This document shows, in pieces, positions 62,261 through 64,000 of a DNA stretch of 64,000 nt. A program made the translations under genes and the position numbers. The stretch covers positions 1 to 64,000 of the forward strand of contig LGRX02033444.1 in assembly GCA_001247695.2 (NCBI GenBank), given 5' to 3'. Numbering within the stretch: position 1 is the stretch's first letter; every line of letters starts with the position of its first letter. Origin of the DNA: Cymbomonas tetramitiformis (Eukaryota; Chlorophyta; Pyramimonadophyceae; Pyramimonadales; Pyramimonadaceae). The notes under the pieces are model-generated. The model had not been told where the DNA came from and made no database searches. It worked only from the letters and a program-made list of their open reading frames with translations.

Positions 62261-63140
62261 AACTCACCGGTCTGTCACACATGAAGAACTTAAATATGAA
62301 TCCGGAGTCACAAGTTCTGGTACCGCTCTTCATAAGATCTGTTACCATCCATTCTTTACGATCTTTTTGAGACAAGCCCCAAAACATTTTGCGTTGTGCT
62401 GTTAAAGCTGAAACGTGAAACATCATTGAGCAAAACGTTTTGCATTTGCACCGAAAAACTGCAATACTATCTATGTCAGACTGTGAAAGGTTTCGTTCTT
62501 TGATCGACATTTGCTTGTTTTCTATTGGTTTTCTTTTTGTTGATGTGTAAACTGCTCGCTCTTTACCGACCTTAGTTGATTTCCCATTCGGCACACTTTC
62601 ACTCTTTTCGTCACCCACGGAGTGCGAACTAAAGCTTGCTTCAAGGCTTTGCGTTATCTCATTGAAGTCAACACTTGTGATCTTTCGCGAACTAGATCCT
62701 TGCGTGTTTATTGTGTGATCAGAGTCCGATGAGCGCTGAGTCGCGCGAGAGTCGCTAGGCTTTTGCAAGTTTGCAGTCATTGGAGTTTCTGCGCTTTTCG
62801 AGTGCATTGGCGTTTCAACGCACGGAAAGCATAATATCTCATCGTCGCAAACTGTTTTGTATAGCGATGAGCGAGGAGCGTTAACTGGCGATGAGCGAAA
62901 AACGTCTGTTTCTATTTCTATGATATCGTCTTCCTTCTGGGTGTAGTATACTGCAGGCTGGGAAAGGTCAATAACTTCGTCGATAACTTCGTCAGCTATT
63001 CGCCAGAACGGCCCCATCAGAAAAAAGTTCAAAAAACTTATGAAGCCGATTTCCGTGAAATGAAAACGACGAGAGTTCATTCCGAGTTTCGTCAGGGGCG
63101 ACAGCCGATGACTTTGAATTTGAATATTACGGTCGGTCAT

Positions 63141-63466
63141 ATTAAATTCGTCGGATCGATAGACCAAACTTTGTCCAATAACATCACTCTGTACTCAAGT
63201 TCCCGGATCGAGTGGAGATGTCATCAATCGAAATCGAGAACTTGAATGCAGATTCGAGTTCTTTGTCGCGTTCGGCCCGTCTAATAAAATATTTCGATTC
63301 GCAATTCTCGGATTTTGATGACGAGAGCACGGAACTTATTGAAACTTCATAAACTCGACCAGTCTTCCTCACAATTCAAAACCTACTTTGCATAACACCG
63401 CTTACAGCTCATCGCCTTTTTTCTTTTACTTTTTCGTGAATCAAAATAATGGCAACTGCGGATTAA
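63141..63466. other. Intergenic or 5' region between divergent genes
   Basis: A minus-strand frame at 63184-63372 (Ser/Glu-rich, from ATG) could be a first exon of the DUF7869-type gene in another phase, but no good donor was found. The promoter of the plus-strand exon at the window edge should also be near. Confidence 0.35.
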
Positions 63467-64000
63467 TGTCGCGCGTTGTTGAGCGGAGGAAACATACTAC
63501 AGCTATCCGACAAGCAGTGGTCAGTTGAGCGCGTACCTAGTTTACAGGGCCATTGGCTGCGAGTATCTGTTTTTCTCGCAACAGCCGATGGCGGTACAGT
63601 TCAGAAAAACCTGCCGCTTTTACCAGCAAACGCCGATGAGAACTTGCGTATCTCTTTCGCTGGCGCTGCGTCAGCCGCCGGCGGCAATACGCCGGTGTAC
63701 GTGCTGACAACGGGCGAACGCCCGCATGAGCATATCGCTGTCCGTCTTGACGCTGAAAATATGCTGATTAGCAGCGTGGAGCCACCTTACACAGCGCGCA
63801 AGACCAGACTCGATGAGCTGGTTAGACGAACAGGGACCAGAGCTGCTGCTACTGCTTACAGTTCTTTTTTAAATGAAATGTGGCGAAATTCCGAGAACGA
63901 AGACTTCTGGAAGTGTCCTGAGAAGCCTGGAGAAGAGTTCTTTGTCTTGGACGACTCGATCGAAACGGAAATGGGTGGCACAGGTGTACTTCCAACCGGG
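63467..64000 (+). CDS. Coding exon of unknown function, running off the window
   Basis: One plus-strand frame is open for 178 codons from 63467 to the last base, in phase with LQGHWLRVSVFLATADGG and PVYVLTTGERPHEHIAVRL, then EFFVLDDSIETEMGGTG. There is no ATG near the start, and TTTACAG at 63540-63546 is a good acceptor, so the exon probably begins at 63547 (GHWLRV). The composition is ordinary and clearly different from the repeats. I do not recognise the family; a beta-rich fold is suggested by alternating hydrophobic residues. The 3' end lies beyond the window. Confidence 0.5.

Larger units (their letters stand above)
57452..63140 (-). pseudogene. Spliced DUF7869-type transposase-like gene, broken by a MITE and a frameshift
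   Basis: Exon 1 is 63140-62266 (possibly with an earlier exon at 63372), with an FRCKCKTFCSMMF cysteine block and MFWGLSQKDRKEWM. Intron 1 (62265-60905, GTGAGT to CAG) is filled with a minisatellite. Exon 2 is 60904-60462 (VCSAFYQKVYKISQGYF, FSQCSVCASIKLLKEG). Intron 2 is 60461-60378 (GTAAGC to CAG). Exon 3 starts at 60377 (GPYDKMREVHLNQARAE) and has the core VIIDGMTQW, VLYVQLGNVGTNKSVMLLAY and NFLIVGHTHENIDQIFSRFS. A one-base shift near 59520 changes frame to FVKPKAFSKEGL. The MITE 57835-58926 then interrupts KYKYL/KVKTYTD, which rejoin in frame without it. An acidic end follows to the stop at 57452. This architecture is that of a widespread family of RNase H-fold transposon proteins. The usual LDN at the second acidic position reads LGN here, so catalysis would fail even if intact. 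Confidence 0.75.

Overview
This is a stretch of eukaryotic nuclear DNA, not a prokaryotic one. It has GT-AG introns, LTR retroelements, MULE, hAT-like and TTAA-type DNA elements, minisatellites inside introns, and very few ordinary genes. The two recognisable cellular genes are a Churchill zinc-binding protein and a START lipid-binding protein. They fit a protist or alga with a large repeat-rich genome. A green or other algal host is only a guess.

Layout. 1-3.3 kb: minisatellites, including a foldback carrying six copies of a small palindrome. 4.3-7.0 kb: a four-exon gene for an acidic protein of unknown function, whose exon 2 is split by a 455-bp hAT-like MITE. 7.1-16.8 kb: minisatellite, then about 9 kb of AT-rich DNA without convincing genes. 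16.8-24.8 kb: tandem repeats, then three related LTR elements (one truncated on the minus strand, two complete). 25.6-26.2 kb: Churchill gene. 28.2-32.5 kb: a minus-strand gag element split by a complete nested LTR element. 32.5-44.0 kb: a decayed MULE about 11.4 kb long with a transposase, a plus-strand accessory gene, a dioxygenase-like gene and a Q-rich gene; the Q-rich gene is itself hit by three TTAA-type MITEs. 44.0-45.8 kb: a non-autonomous MULE relative with an 870-bp palindrome. 47.3-48.2 kb: GC-rich tandem duplication. 49.6-50.5 kb: START gene. 51.5-57.1 kb: an old gag element carrying a MITE in its LTR and a complete younger gag element in its 5' leader. 57.4-63.1 kb: a spliced transposase-like gene of the DUF7869 type, broken by a TTCA-flanked MITE, with a minisatellite in its first intron. 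63.5 kb to the edge: an open coding exon of unknown function.

Main results. (1) Six LTR elements form one group. Most have TGCTG-type LTR ends; four complete copies have 5-bp target duplications; the readable leaders begin with a primer site resembling the internal (half-tRNA) region of initiator tRNA-Met; and a hairpin just before the 3' LTR keeps its pairing while its sequence changes. Gag is the only retroviral-type protein seen, and in three elements it carries a C-terminal membrane segment. (2) The MULE carries what looks like a TET/JBP-type 2-oxoglutarate dioxygenase. (3) Six insertions can be removed on paper together with one target-site copy, and in five of them the reading frame of the interrupted gene closes exactly, which dates the insertions after the genes. 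Most transposon genes here are decayed by stops and frameshifts. All homology calls are from reading the sequence only; no database search was possible.
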